Source: Aphelocoma coerulescens (lineage: Eukaryota > Chordata > Aves > Passeriformes > Corvidae). From it: 64,000 bases of DNA. Position numbers and translations under genes: made by a program. Under the pieces are notes generated by a model. That model was not told where the DNA came from, searched no databases, and saw only the letters and a program-made list of their open reading frames with translations. The stretch spans positions 49,350,214 through 49,414,213 of the forward strand of contig NC_091017.1 in the NCBI RefSeq assembly GCF_041296385.1, given 5' to 3'. Within the stretch, counting starts at the first letter, position 1, and every line of letters starts with the position of its first letter. Positions 1-13,800 of this stretch are shown in pieces.

Positions 1-1787
1 TCTGAAAAGGAGAATTGAGGGAAGTTCAGTATATAGAGGAGAGTTTCTTCCACACACCTATTTTCTTAAGGTTAGCAGAGTTTATTTGAATTAATTAAGA
101 AACCACACACAGGAAATAAGGCAGTCTTTATTTTAAATAAATTGGGCTCTTACACTTAATTAAATACATTCCATGTGCGTTTCATTCTTTGTATTTTGTT
201 CCATCTTTTTCAGTAAGGCACTGGGCTTTTTCTCATGTGTACTTACTGTATTTATTTATAAGCTCAACTACACAAAAACATATAAAGATAAAATGTATGT
301 CTTTTACACAAATATCTTTTTTTCAACATCTGATTCAATTCTTGTAACTGTTTTAATATATTGTCTGTTCAGTAGAAAATGAGGGCCTTGCATAGTCTTC
401 AGAAAGCTTGTCTACGCCACTAACCACAACATGTTAAATGTTAATTTCTAAAGAAATGTCAAAACCTATGTTCACAACTGTAACTGAGTGCTTCAGTGTA
501 ATCCCAGACAGCTGCTGCCTATTGACACTAACAATTTCGAGATCTCTGGTTTATGGTGCACTTTTTTTAAGATAAAGCCACACAGTCACTGTACACTCAG
601 AAGCCCTAACTTTGGTCAATTTTCTGCCTTTTCCTTTTTTTTTTTTAAATGATCAAACACTGACATCACTTAGAATGGCATTAATTATTCTTCCCATTTC
701 TTTTGAAATCAGAAACTAAATTAAATAAACATAAATCGCAAATAGCCCTCTTAGTGCAAAGATCATTTTCCTGAACTTGGTGGATCCTACTACCTGAAAA
801 CTTATGAAGTATTCAAATTTTAAGATGCAATTATCAGATTTATCATGATAAAAAGGAATATATAGTGGATGATTTAAGATTTTCGAAGATTTTCCCTCAA
901 GTGCCAAATTAGTCTTCATTTTCAAATCTCAACAACGTGAATTTTTCTTTCAAAGTCTGGGCTTTTAACTGTTTAAATTTCTAACCCCCAAAAAATAAAC
1001 TCCTCTTAAATAATTAATAAGATGAATTTACAGAACTGCTGTTTCTAAGCCATCAACAGAGTAAAGTTCTAATTTGAAAAATACTGTCATTCAAATTAGT
1101 AGTGTAACAAAACCTTGGATGCAACCAAACTACTGCCAAGATATCTACTTCTAGATATCCTGCCAACTGCTCCAAAGCATGTGGAAATCATTCAGGTCAA
1201 AGTCAAGTTCGCTTTTAGGAATATTCTCCTTAAAAAGAACTCACTGAACCCCAGCTTAGCAAATTGCTTCAGCATATGGATTTATGGGCTGAACTAGATA
1301 CATGCATGGTATGTTTTATTTCATTACAAATCTTGTCCAAAACAGATGATAGTGTCACATTATGTCAGTCAATTATTTTCAGGTCACTTGTGATTATCAG
1401 CAGAATGAATGGCAAAGTGAGGTGGTATCCCAGCAAAAGATTCTTTTACAAGTCCTTTCATCATTAGAGTAATTAAATAACTCTCCTAACCATTAAAACA
1501 TTTCTATTACTTTAACAGCCTAACTGTCTGTGACTACAGTAGCAATTAAAAAGATCTGGAATAAAAATTAGAATAAAGCTTCAAAAATAATTACATACAG
1601 CACTCCTGTGTACTCTAAGAAGGAGCTTCTGTTTTCAGTTTATATTATAATAACTATTTATATGAAATAAGGCAAATAAACAACTACATTCAATGAAGAA
1701 TAGCTAGCAATGTAGATAGTATTCTCATGACTACTGATATCATCACATTAATTTCAAGATTACATCAAAAACTGCAAATATACATAC
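1..1787 (-). other. MICU3: MICU3 intron 6 (partial)
   Basis: AT-rich intronic DNA after the exon 6 donor. I looked for the next conserved MICU segment on the minus strand and saw none, so the intron probably runs off the window. Only short, low-complexity open frames occur. No repeat family is recognised. Confidence 0.7.
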
Positions 1788-1870
1788 CACTAAGAATTCC
1801 TTTTTGTCCACCATTTCATTGCCATCAGTATCAAACATGTTGAAAGCAATTCTAAAACCTGCATGCGGCT
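1788..1870 (-). CDS. MICU3: MICU3 exon 6, first EF-hand (residues 205-231)
   Basis: 83 nt, phase 1 in and phase 0 out, with a TTTTTTTGGCAG acceptor and a GTATGT donor. It reads PHAGFRIAFNMF followed by DTDGNEMVDKKEFLV. The loop has acidic or Asn ligands at positions 1, 3, 5 and 9 and Glu at 12, so it should bind calcium. It is the last MICU3 exon I can find; no continuation of the conserved LQEIFRKKN-type segment is visible between 1 and 1787. Confidence 0.95.
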
Positions 1871-4800
1871 CTGCCAAAAAAACGCCAAACATTCAATTAT
1901 TTATTTCCTTGGAAAGAAAGCAAGTGCAATACTCTAAGAAATTATTTGGTGTCCCTGCATAAAAGCCAACCCCCCAACTAATTTAAGTCAGGGTATTTGT
2001 GTACACAGTAAATGCAAATCATAACATCTGTAAAACAGTATAACCCATGTTATTCAAACAGAAGGCATGCTCACAAAAGTAGAAATAGAACATGAAATAT
2101 CCAATAATAATATCTCATAAAAGAGTGTTAGTTAATAGTAGAGTCCATTTTATGTTACAAACACAGATATGTAGAAAAGAAATTTTCTAAGAAAACGCAG
2201 TGTTCTAAAAGATACTTTAAAAGATTTTGAAAAAAGGCAGAGAATGCAACTTCTGGTCAAAATAAATGTTATGCTGAAAGACACCCAGCATTTTCTTGTT
2301 TACATCCTCAGAGCCATTGAAATTTGAGATCAGATTAAAATTTTAAATTATTTCTGAAACATGGCAACTTTGAAGGTAACTTTAAGAAAAGCCTTTAGGC
2401 AACATTTTGGGGATACCCAGTGGTTTGCAGTATGAATGAATTATGGCCAAAAGTTCATTCAGATAACAAAGAAATAATGGAGAAATATCCACTGATCCCA
2501 CAGCGGAAGGTACTAAGTGTTCAGAGTCAAGTTCCAGCTCTAATTCATAAAAGGAATCCAGTTCATGTCCAAAAAAAACCCCCATTAATGAAACCAATAG
2601 AAATTGTTTCATTACATACAAGTGAAAGACAAGTAAAATCCTTTGCTTCTTCCCAGAAAGCTCCTCTTAAAATATAAAAGAAAAGTCTGCATCAGGCTTA
2701 TTTTACTCTTGAGTTATTCTACTTCAGTTTTATGGGTGATAGAAGAATAATTATTCAATTTTGTTAGTGTTTTCTGACATAAATACTTTATATTTTACCA
2801 TTGACTCTTTGATGTTACCCATTATCCACTAATTGGTGAAACAAACCAGTAACAATGTGTATATTTCTCTTCTCCCTATATCCATTGTCCCTTATGAACT
2901 TCAGCAAATTTAGCTAAAAATTTTGTAGGAATTTCAAACAAGAAAATAAATTTAAGCTCTTGACTGGGGTTTACCTGGACCGTATGGCACAGCTTCCTCA
3001 ACAGTCACTAAAAGGTATTCTAGATAATAATGAATTTAAATAAAGCCTTTATTTAAAGCATTTATTAAAGCATTTATTTACACAAGATTCCAGAAGGGCA
3101 AAAGTGGTTTAGATGGATGGTGTAGTTTTCTATATGCAGGGAGGTGAAGTGTAATTTAACACACAACACATTCAGAGCTTTGAAACTCTAAAGAATCTTT
3201 TAGACATTTTCTCCAAAAATACTTACTTGTTAAAATACATAAGAGAAATAAATATTCTGTGTAAGATATCACACCTGAAGACAAAAAAAAAAAAAAGTTA
3301 TGCCATGTTAGTTTCACCCTGTCTTCACATCCTAAACTTGAAAACATTAAATCTATATATAAGGAGAATTTTTGTACATGTGCATACACATATTAATACT
3401 TGTATGCATGTAACTATTCAACCTGGTCAATAAGTTATTTGTCTACAATATTAATCTATGGTTTGGGGCTTTTTTGGGTGGTTTTTATTTTAGTATTTCA
3501 GGGAAGGAGTACATTAAACATGGCAAATAAAACAACAGTCAGTGGAGCATGGCTCATTAAACAAAAACTGGCTAGACTCTTAAAAGCTAATATAAATGAT
3601 TTATTCAATTTTCTTTCCAAAAACCCCACCAGTAATTCATGATAATACTCTTTAACAGTATGAAAACATTTACTATGAGAACATTAATAAGGCTTCCTCC
3701 TGATACACACCATTTGAACACAGTTCTTGACTTTAATATGTGCTTTGTAAATGCATGTGTTTTATTACCTTAAAACTTTACCTCATGTTTTTTGCAAGAT
3801 TACAAAAGAGAACCACAGTGTGGAACGGGACTGCCTTTTCTCTTCAGAAATTATTAAGGCAAAATTTAAATTGGAGCTGAAGTCAGTACCCAAATAGTAT
3901 GTCTGGTACCATAAGTTGTACTTGTGCCTTTCTAGCTCTGGAGCAAGGGGTAAAGAGACAACCTTGCAGAATGTCCAGAGCAGCAATGAAGAGAAGTGTC
4001 TCACAGTTCAGTAAAAACTGAAAACAATGGCTTGCAGCTCTCCCAAAAGCATTTAGCTCCAACAATCTTTGAGGCTCAACTAGGAAAACTTGTTCCTGAT
4101 TTCTAACAAATTTGTTTTGTCTGTCCTCCAAAACAAGGAGTGTTAAGTCAGTCCACAATATTAGATTATTTCAAAAGCGTGAAAAAAAAAAAGTATTTAG
4201 ATGCCTGAGAGTAAAGATGTCTATCAGCTGGGATTTTCAAAAGTTGCTGGCTGTCTCCTTGATTTCAGTCCAAGTCAGGTGCAAAAGTTTTTCCAAAAAC
4301 AGCCACATCTTTGGATGTTTAAATATCTTTTAAAATCTCACTTAACTGAATATGTGACAAACTATGTAAACAGTCATCTGATTTTTTTTGCACTGAGAAA
4401 CCTGTACAATTAAAACTCAAAACATTGTATCATTCATGTGGATTTTACTTCCATAGCCCATCTTTTGATCCAAGAGCAAATTTAAATCTTCAGAACCAGG
4501 ATTTTATTACTGCTAGTAGATCTACTTAGGAAAGTTACTAAGAATTTTTCAATACCACCTACTCTTTTCCTCAATTTACACATTACTGAAGATTAGCAAT
4601 GATTAAATACAGGCATTTAAGTAACACATGCTCTATGCTTTATCTTCTTGATTTTATACAGCAGCTTGCAGAAATTAAGTTTTCAAAGGCCTGCTTGAAT
4701 CTGTTTGGACAAGCATCTATCAAGAAATCAGATACCTCAAAGGTTCTCATTCAGTGATGGAAAACATTCTTTAATAGCCAGTCAATAAAGGTAAATATAT

Positions 4801-7800
4801 ATTTTTGGTTTCTTGATGGCACCTTCTTTGTTGTAAAACAGGAAGAAAGTGCAGTTGTCAAGTAGTCCATCACAGGTATGAAGAACGCAATATAAACGGC
4901 CTTGAAAGCCTGCTCTCCTTTTGTTTGTACTGGCATATTGTAGTTGCAGACAGATAGTTCTGGTTGATTGCTCTGAGTGTTATGGGAGAGAGGCTCTGAA
5001 ACGATGATTGAAGGGAAAGAAAAACTTACACTAAAATCAGAAAGAAGAGCAGGAGGGCACTCAAGGGTAAAACATAATAAAAACTTAAGGTCAACGGGAT
5101 AAATCTGACTGCCTCAGCTGAATTACATAAATCCATGGCAAAATAAATGGACATAGGCTTTTTCTACTTGCTTCATATGTGCATGTTTTAAAAAAATGAG
5201 TAAGAAACAAAAAAATAAAGACTAAATTATAACTAAGGAGACCTGAATTCTATTTCCATTTCTTTCACCAGTTTAAGTAATCAGTCATAAGACCCATCAT
5301 ATTTACTTGTATTATCTATAAAACTGGACAACAGAACTCACTTTTTCATAAAACATGCTGAAAAGACATCCAAGTGCTAAAGTCAATTACTAATTTTACC
5401 ATCTTATTTTAGGACAGTTTAGGTCCTACCAATTCCATCAACTTCTGTAGAACTCACTGGCAGAAAACTGGAGTAAGATACTGTTGAATCAAGACTGCGC
5501 ATTTTGCAGACATTTTATTACAGACTTAATAAGCAACACCTAGATACATTTTTTTAATCTGATAATGTATGGATTTAACAGATTCTGAAGCTGAATTTTT
5601 ATGCAGTTAATATTTCAAAAGTCAACTCTTCTGCCTATATAGAAACTAGCCTAGAGAAAATAAGTACATTGAAATACAATGCAAAGATGTGGCAATTTCT
5701 GCCTCTCTGGAGTTCTGGCTGCAGACTCGGAAAAAAATAGAGAGTGCCTCCATGCACTAGAGAGCCTCCTTTGAGAGTAGGTCCATACTACTTACTCCTT
5801 TAAAAAATTTGAGCTGCATTTGAATTATATTAATCAATTACATGCACACATTTGATTGGAATTCTGTTGCCTGCATGCTTATTTTAAACATCCATAAAGC
5901 ATCTTTCTTTTATCACAAGTACTTGTGCCTGCTTTTAAAAATACTTCAAATGTGCCACCACCGGACCTTTGCCATTTTGAATATAAGCAAAAAAATATGC
6001 AGATTATTTATTATAAGTAGCTTTTAAATGTCTGTAAAGCCATCCTTGTTTTATTTCCCTATATTTTTTTGTTTTGAAGCAATAGAGCTTATTAAGAAAG
6101 AAAAAAATACAACAGACGAGACCAGGAGTGATTCTCCACTTACCAACAGTGTGAGTTTTAAATGCTTTCAAAGCCCTCATCTGCAGAGTTTCAAGGAATA
6201 TATATAACATTTCTGAAACTCTCCTTGTGTTGTGTACAAAATGCTTATTCAGTGATCAAAGATACCACTACTGTATTTAGAAATAATCACATTATTAAAC
6301 CTATTGGAAAGAAGTAAAGAGATATTGTTTCTTTACTGGAATATTCTGTTTATAGTCCAGAGATCATTCATGGCAACAAACTGAACCTGAAATATTCAAA
6401 CATCAGCTTAACAAACTCAAGAATCCCCAGTCACTTACAGAGGCTAGTTGTAAGATGGCATAATTAAAACACTGTAGACACTACATGGAACTTTTCCATG
6501 CTGTAAAATGCAGAAAGCAACAGCAAGCCCTTTTTTTATTTTTGAAAATGTGACTCAGATTAAAGTACATCATCACAAAAATGTTAATAGAGTGATAATT
6601 TGATTCAGGAAAATAAATTCTCCTCAATCACCTTTCTCATTAAGATTACGGAAAAGTTTGGATGATCCTTTCCAAACTGGTGGTGTCTCCATAAGGATCT
6701 GATTCAGTTCCTAAAAAATAAGGTTTAAAAAATGTAAAAGCATATATTTCAGTATTTAATGAAGTAGTTAACAGATTATGATTAAATTCTAAGGTATCAA
6801 TATAAAAGACAAGGAACCGCATGCAAATCTACCAGTTAATTTAACTTCAGTTACCACAATGATTTTGGAAGTACTCGAGCACTCCATAAATTTTTGCACA
6901 CATGATTATTGCAAGAATTACTCATCTGAATGAATACTAAGTGGTTGCTGAGCTGGAGAGAGACAGCAATGTATTTGTGGCTGAAATAAATCACTGGTGC
7001 TCATATTGACTGAAGCCAAGGATCAGTCCCCCTGGATTTCAGTAAGGTTTTCATACAAAATTCAAGCAACTGCTCTTTTAAAACACTTGACCTGAACTAA
7101 AGCAAACTTCATCCATGAATATGAATGTACTTAAAATACAGGGAAAAAAACAGAGTTCTTTTGCAGTTATACAAATGTAAAAAAAAAAAAAGTAAGAGGC
7201 ACTTAAACACCACAAAAGGGAGAGAGTGGCATAAGTACTTCAGGCAGTTTTTGAAACACCTTGACACTAAGAAATGCAGTCAGATATGGACTGAGGGAGA
7301 AACTGACAGATGCTTGAGAAAGTCAGTAAATCCAACAAAACAGGCACAGCTGCTAAAGTATCTAAGATTCTGGATTCAGCTGAGTCTGAAGTGACAAAAA
7401 TAAAGGAACTAAACTCTCCTGCACCTCTACATTTGAATCACAAATGAAATCAATTAACAAAATGTATGGTTATAAGACCACACAGGAATTACCGCCCACC
7501 TGCTTTGAAAGGGATCGCCACTTTTTAGCATCTGCAACAAAAGAAGAAGTTATGAATGCACAGAATTTAGTTATGCCAATGTGGTGTCATAAAAATTGGA
7601 CTGCAGCTATACTGTGTTTTCTAGACAAAGAATTATTTGCCTCAGTTCATGATTGTAATTGTCTTTATATTATTAAAAAAAAAATTAACTTAATACATAC
7701 CTGAAGTCCTAACTTTAAAGAACCAATTCAGATGTATAGTTTTTAATCTAACTCTGCTTCAATGCAGGAAAAGACTTTCAACCTCCAAAATACATCCTTA

Positions 7801-10800
7801 GAACATTTAACAGGAAATAGAGGGCATTCATGCTAACCCATGGTATCAATATTCTGAATTTATTATTTAGTAGCAGTAGTATTAAAATGGAGATTGTAAG
7901 GAGACCTGGATTATGACCCTTGCTTCACTGACTACTCATACTTTTTAAAGCAAATACAGAAAAAAAGCTCTTGAAACTACACCAAGTGCTAAGACACCCT
8001 TCATCCCTTCCTACTAACTCAGATTCGTGCTTCCTTTTCCAGCCTCTGTCAGGCTCAATTCTTTGTTAGTTATAACTGAACAAGAGTTCATAATCATTCA
8101 AGAATTCAAAACTTGAGGTTTGTGACCACCCTCTCAAGACAAATATTTGTATAGATTCAATATTAAGATAAGGCACTGTGAATATCAGAATTCACAAAGG
8201 TCCAGACAGTAGCATTTTATGTGGTCAAATCCATAACTTTTTGTGGGTAAAGGCTTCTTCTTATAGAGCAAAACACACTGTGTAATCAGAAATCCTTTTC
8301 TCATAATGAACTCCATGCTCCCTTAAATAATTAAAACAATACTGAAGCTACTCACTATGGTCTTTTATTAATTCATGGTTAGAAAACGACTGAAATTTTC
8401 ATTCTACATCTTGGTAAATTTCGCACCAAGACAGTTGACAGATCCCACTCTAATTATGGTGGAGTTATATCAATGTCATAACATAAGCTAATGGATTTTC
8501 ATAAGCTTTTCAGTTTAATTTTTTAAATAAAGTCCTCTAAAACAACCTCATTTGCCACATAAATTGATATATATTTAGGCCTACCATAAAGAACTTGGAG
8601 AACAAATATATCTAATTTTCCAATCAGATAATTTCCCAGTCTCATATATTATATATGTATTTTCTTTCTAGACAAGTCAGTGAAGATTGATGCGCATATA
8701 TATACACTTCTTACAGCTCAGTATTAGGCTAAATTAACTATAGTTAGCACTGAGGGGAACAAAACATATTTCCTCTTCTCTTACTTTGCTTTCTAAACAT
8801 ATAAACACATACTCAGATTATAAAATGTATCAAGAATGACTCTTAAAAATAATATATGTTCTCAAATGAAAGCCTGCACCATAAAGGCAGAAGCAAGTTA
8901 ATTATAGCATTTATTTTATATTTTTTGGTAATAACTGCCTGGAGTAAAAAGTTATATTTTATAAAAGAAAACATACCCTTACCATATTAGTTAGTGTTTA
9001 ATCAAAAAAGGAAGTGAACACCCTCTTGACTTTTGTAGGGTTTACATGATTTCCAAAGTAAATCAATCACAATAGACGCATTCATTCCATCACAAATCTC
9101 ATTCAGGTCTAGTATTATTAGCTTTTCTATAAAGCAGACATAAAGAGCTTCTATTATTATGCTTCAAAAGATATTTTTGCTTTTTGACAAACTCAAGACC
9201 TTTCTAGTCTTCATTCATAAAAACCCCAGGTATATGTTCTTTTTTTATTATGCAAAATATAGGTGGTCTAATATGTCAGCCTGAATGGACCTGATTATAT
9301 ACAACTTGCAAGTTATTTATAAAATGACCTCAAAAATAAAAAATTAAATGTTTAAAATGTATTAATAGAAAAATTTCTTCCTTAAATATACTACCTTCAA
9401 CAGAGCAAGACAGAAAATTGACTTGCCCAAGGAGACAAAGCGGTACTTGCAATGATGCAGTACAAAGTTTAAAATAACCATAGTCAGAGATGGGAAGCTG
9501 GAAGTTGTAATCTGTGCTGTTACTATTTCAGCTATTACTTCCTATTTATCAGCCTTCTGTCCCAATGTCCCAGTCAGTAAGACCTGCACTAGAATGAAGT
9601 CATCCACTTAATTATAATCCTTTAAAATAATTATGTCACCCATGTAATCTCTGATACCAGTCTAAAAACCTAAAAGACATCCAGGTTAGTTTCGCTTTTG
9701 GTCTCAGAGGCGAACTGGATGAACAGAAAAGATTTTGATAGAAACAAGGTTTGCTACACTGAACTCAGAAGGGTGCTTGACTGTTCAACTCCAGATCTCC
9801 TTTGCCATGAGATAAACAAAATGTACTTATGAGCTTGTTTTTAAAATCTGAATACTTGCTTTGTGAGAGGAGGAAGCAGAAATTTCATTCGCACGGAAAA
9901 ATTTTAACAGCAAACCACACATATAGTGTGGTCTAGCCAATCAAACTGTCATAAAATGGAGTTAAACCAAAATGTTTTAATGATGTCCAGTATATATAGC
10001 ACAAATGCTTCACGACCATACACAGTGAAACCCAACTCCAAAGATACAAAAAAGGGAAGAATTGAAGGTCTGAGCAGATATAAAGCACTGATATGTATTT
10101 GTATTAACTTGTGTGATGAGCAATCTGCTTCCTCTCTTTTAACTGCAAAGCAAAAAAAAAAAAAAAGAGATTTGCTTTCTGAAAGTTTTGCAAGTTTTCA
10201 CCATCTAAGCTCTATCTTCTATCTTCACTGTTACAGTGAGATTATATCTTTATTCAAATGTTACAGTTTTGATCACTGATGTGCCATGGCTGAATTCTTT
10301 CCTCTTGTTTCATTACTGTTACGAGAACAAAGGGGAAAAAATCCAACATCTGCACTGAACTTTAAGCTTCTTCTGCCTGCTTTAGCACTGCTTTTGACTG
10401 CTCTCTATAGTAACTTTGTGATGTAGACTTAAGAAAGGAAAACCTAAGGTGAGTGATTATACATGTAACACCAGAGCAAAGATACTCCTATTCCCCAGAA
10501 GTCGTGTACCAATGAACTGCAAACATGAGGGCCAGGAAATCAAACTAGAGCAGAAAGGGATCACCTTGCTGTTTAGTCACTCTTTGACGCTTAAAGCAAA
10601 GATTTTACAATAAATGACCTAATAAAAGTTGATAGTTATTTTTTTTTTATTAATTAACACATAGTACTAATACTGGCAATGTTTAAGTGTAGAAAGCTGA
10701 TCCCTTGGGGGACTGAAACTCTTACTCAAAGCATGTTTTTAGAAAGCCATGATACAGTTATATATGTTATCTTAAGTCTTTTAGAGAATGCATATGTTGC

Positions 10801-13800
10801 CTGCTTACAGAGAAACTATACAGAAGAGGAAGCAAGAGTTTTACAGCAATACAGGCCTGCTCAGAAAGAAACTGTGTCAATGCAATGGCATAAATTAACT
10901 TGTCATCTTTCATGACTGTTGAGCTGTTTGCATCTTTAAGACAAGAATGTTGAACTAGCATACAGATGTTTACCATCTAGGAACAATCAGGATACTGATG
11001 GTATGCATTTGAACACAATTTAAAATAAAATTCTGGAAGATGCTTTTTACTACAATCAGAAACAGAAGTAGGAATCAAAAGCAAATGGGAAAATAACATG
11101 CACCACAGACGTTTTCCCTAGCAGTTTTAGCATTATAAAATTCCTGCTTACGTTTGGGTTCATCACTTGTAACAGCCTGAATGAAGTCATACGGAGTCAT
11201 GTATAGCTGTCCTTCATATTCTAGACTGGCAAACCTACGAAACCGCTGCTCCCGCGGAGTTGCGTAAAGGTGTAAATCTTCAAGGTCTGATCTGTTTTCT
11301 GTAACCTACAAAGACAAAAGGACATGTTTTAATCTATGAAAAAGGTTCTGATTTACTATTGCCATAAAGGAACTAGCTATAAAAGTGCTAATTCATAAGT
11401 CAAACACATCCTAATATTTTTGTGTGGTAAGAGCTGAAACTACAATTGGGATTTCACTTCTACCATTTTCAGTCTTCTACAACTTTAGCAACAAATCTTT
11501 GTGCATTGAACTTGGTAGTACTACCCAACCTCAGGAAAAAAAAAATTAAGAGAACTTCAGCTCCTGAATCATAGAAGGGGCAACTTTAACTCAAGGAAGT
11601 CTTCATAACTTCAGCAGGCAGACTTCAAACAACTCTGCGAAAACTATTTCATTGTTCTGATATTTCCAGAAGAAAACAGAGTAATACTTTTTCTATATTG
11701 CTTCTTAATACAGAGTGCAGCTGTTGATAGTAATAGGCAAGAGACCTTCATAATATACTCCAGTATAAAGCTACCATATTTGAGGGAAATAAAGAAGAGA
11801 AGAGCATAACTGTAATTCCCCAGAGTTACAAAAGTATAATATGGCATTAAGTTCACATACCATGAGAGTTTATGTCAGGAGTTCCTGGTATGTTTCCCAT
11901 CCAGCTGATTTACACATAAACTTGGTAATACAAAACTGTAAATGTTCTAAATTCTCACATCTTTCTGTTACACCGCCAAACCTTTAACAGAAAATATGCT
12001 ACTGCTATCTGAAAACTCTTTTTAGCCCATAATGAGGCAAGCTCCTCTGTGGAATCATTATCTTGAAGAAAACTTCAACATTTTTTCAGAGACAAAAAAA
12101 CCAAACCCCAACTGTTTCCCAGAAGGAAGAGCAATCATATAGGTAACTTCTCCCATTACGTTAAAATAGGAATGCAGCATCTTATCAATGAAATATCCCA
12201 ACTTGCTCAGTATTCCTGTCATTTCATACAGTATTCCTAAAATTCTTCATCTATCTAAGGAACACATAAGTCAGCTAATACTATGTTTTCTTTTAATAAC
12301 TAAGAAAACAAGACAAATGCACTTTTTCAGAGGCATCTAAACCCAAACATAAGTTGTAAGATGTCTGCAGTGGCTGTCCACTGAGACAACTGTCCTTAAA
12401 TACAAACAGAAACTGGTTTTCCAAAACCCTTCTAAGAATAGATTACAAATTTCAGCAATTAGAAGCAAATTTATATTGAGCAGTCAAAGATCTGGGCTCA
12501 CTTTTCTTCAGCTTTTCAAACATCCTTAAAAAAAACATTGGTGAGACTGATGCAGGCAAAGAAAATTTTTATGGCCTCAGTTGTAACTAGGAGATTAAAT
12601 TAGATTTGTCTTATAGAAACATCAAAAATGAATGTGCCTAGAAGAGGTAAAACACTTTCTATGTGGAAAAAAAATGATGATGTTTTACAGGGGAGTCTTA
12701 CTACTTAATACCTTATCTAGGACATTTTAGCCAGCCTTCTATAAGGACAAAACACTATTGACTGTGTATTTCTCTTTCTGGACCGTCTCTAGTACTTTCA
12801 AAATCATTGCTCCATGTGTATATGTGTGAAAATGTTTCAACAGATGAACCTCATAGAAAGATTAAGAGAAAGGCTTATACAATAATTTAGTTTTCAGTAG
12901 ACTGCTCTACAAATATTCTGCACTTCTGCCTGAGAAGCAGCTCTAAACCATGGCTTCATGTTTTTTATAATCTTCAAATGATTACCAAATTAAATATGGG
13001 GAGAAAAAAATAAAGTCCAACAGCCAGACCTGCAAAGTCATCTTAAAATGACAGAAGCTGAATTCTTTTCTAACATACTCACATGCAAGCCAAAATATTT
13101 CCATCCTATCTCACTGTTTGAATATTTTGGTCTTACTGATCCTTCTGCAGTCCAGTGGCATTCAAGCTATGCCTTCATGTGGGAAGTACACAACTCAGTT
13201 GTTTTGACAGAGCTTGTAGTGACACAACTGATTATCCCTGTATTTGAAGTTTTATAATCTATCTTTTTTTTGATACATATGTTATTTTATCACTACTACA
13301 AACATGCTCGTGAATACATTCAGGTGGTAAACACAAGTAATAAAGCAATATTTCTGCAAAGTCAATTTTCAAAAAAGAAACAGCTTCAAGGCCATATTAC
13401 ACACACCGTATGTATAATCAATTGTAATCAGTCAAAATCAATCATACACAATCATGGAAATCTCTAGATAATGTATCTCTCAAATATCATTTTAATTTTG
13501 ATCACTGTCAGTATTTAGAGAGCATGTTGAGATTCTTTGCTCTCTCAAGGAATTCTCACTGTCTCAGGTACTACTGCTTAATATTTTGCTTGAGACACTC
13601 AGAAAAGCATTTGCTAAATTCTCAGACACATATTTCAACACCTTAAGGACTCTATGCTACTACAAGTATAAAATAACATACTGCAAACATGGAATTTTAA
13701 AGACATGCTTAAAATTGATGCATGTCAGTACTCAGGTCTGCAAAGCCTTAATTTCTGCCTAATTTTTCAATCTAGTTTTCCTCTGACTATATAGCAATGT

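Noticed and set aside
9926..10279. Plus-strand open frame of 117 codons in MICU3 intron 2
   Set aside because: Contains a poly-A-encoded Lys run and no similarity; chance frame.
11560..11610. AATCATAGAA-like sequence suggesting a reverse-strand CR1 end
   Set aside because: Only about 10 bases fit; the expected neighbouring CR1 sequence (GGTTTGGGTTGGAAGGG type) is absent.
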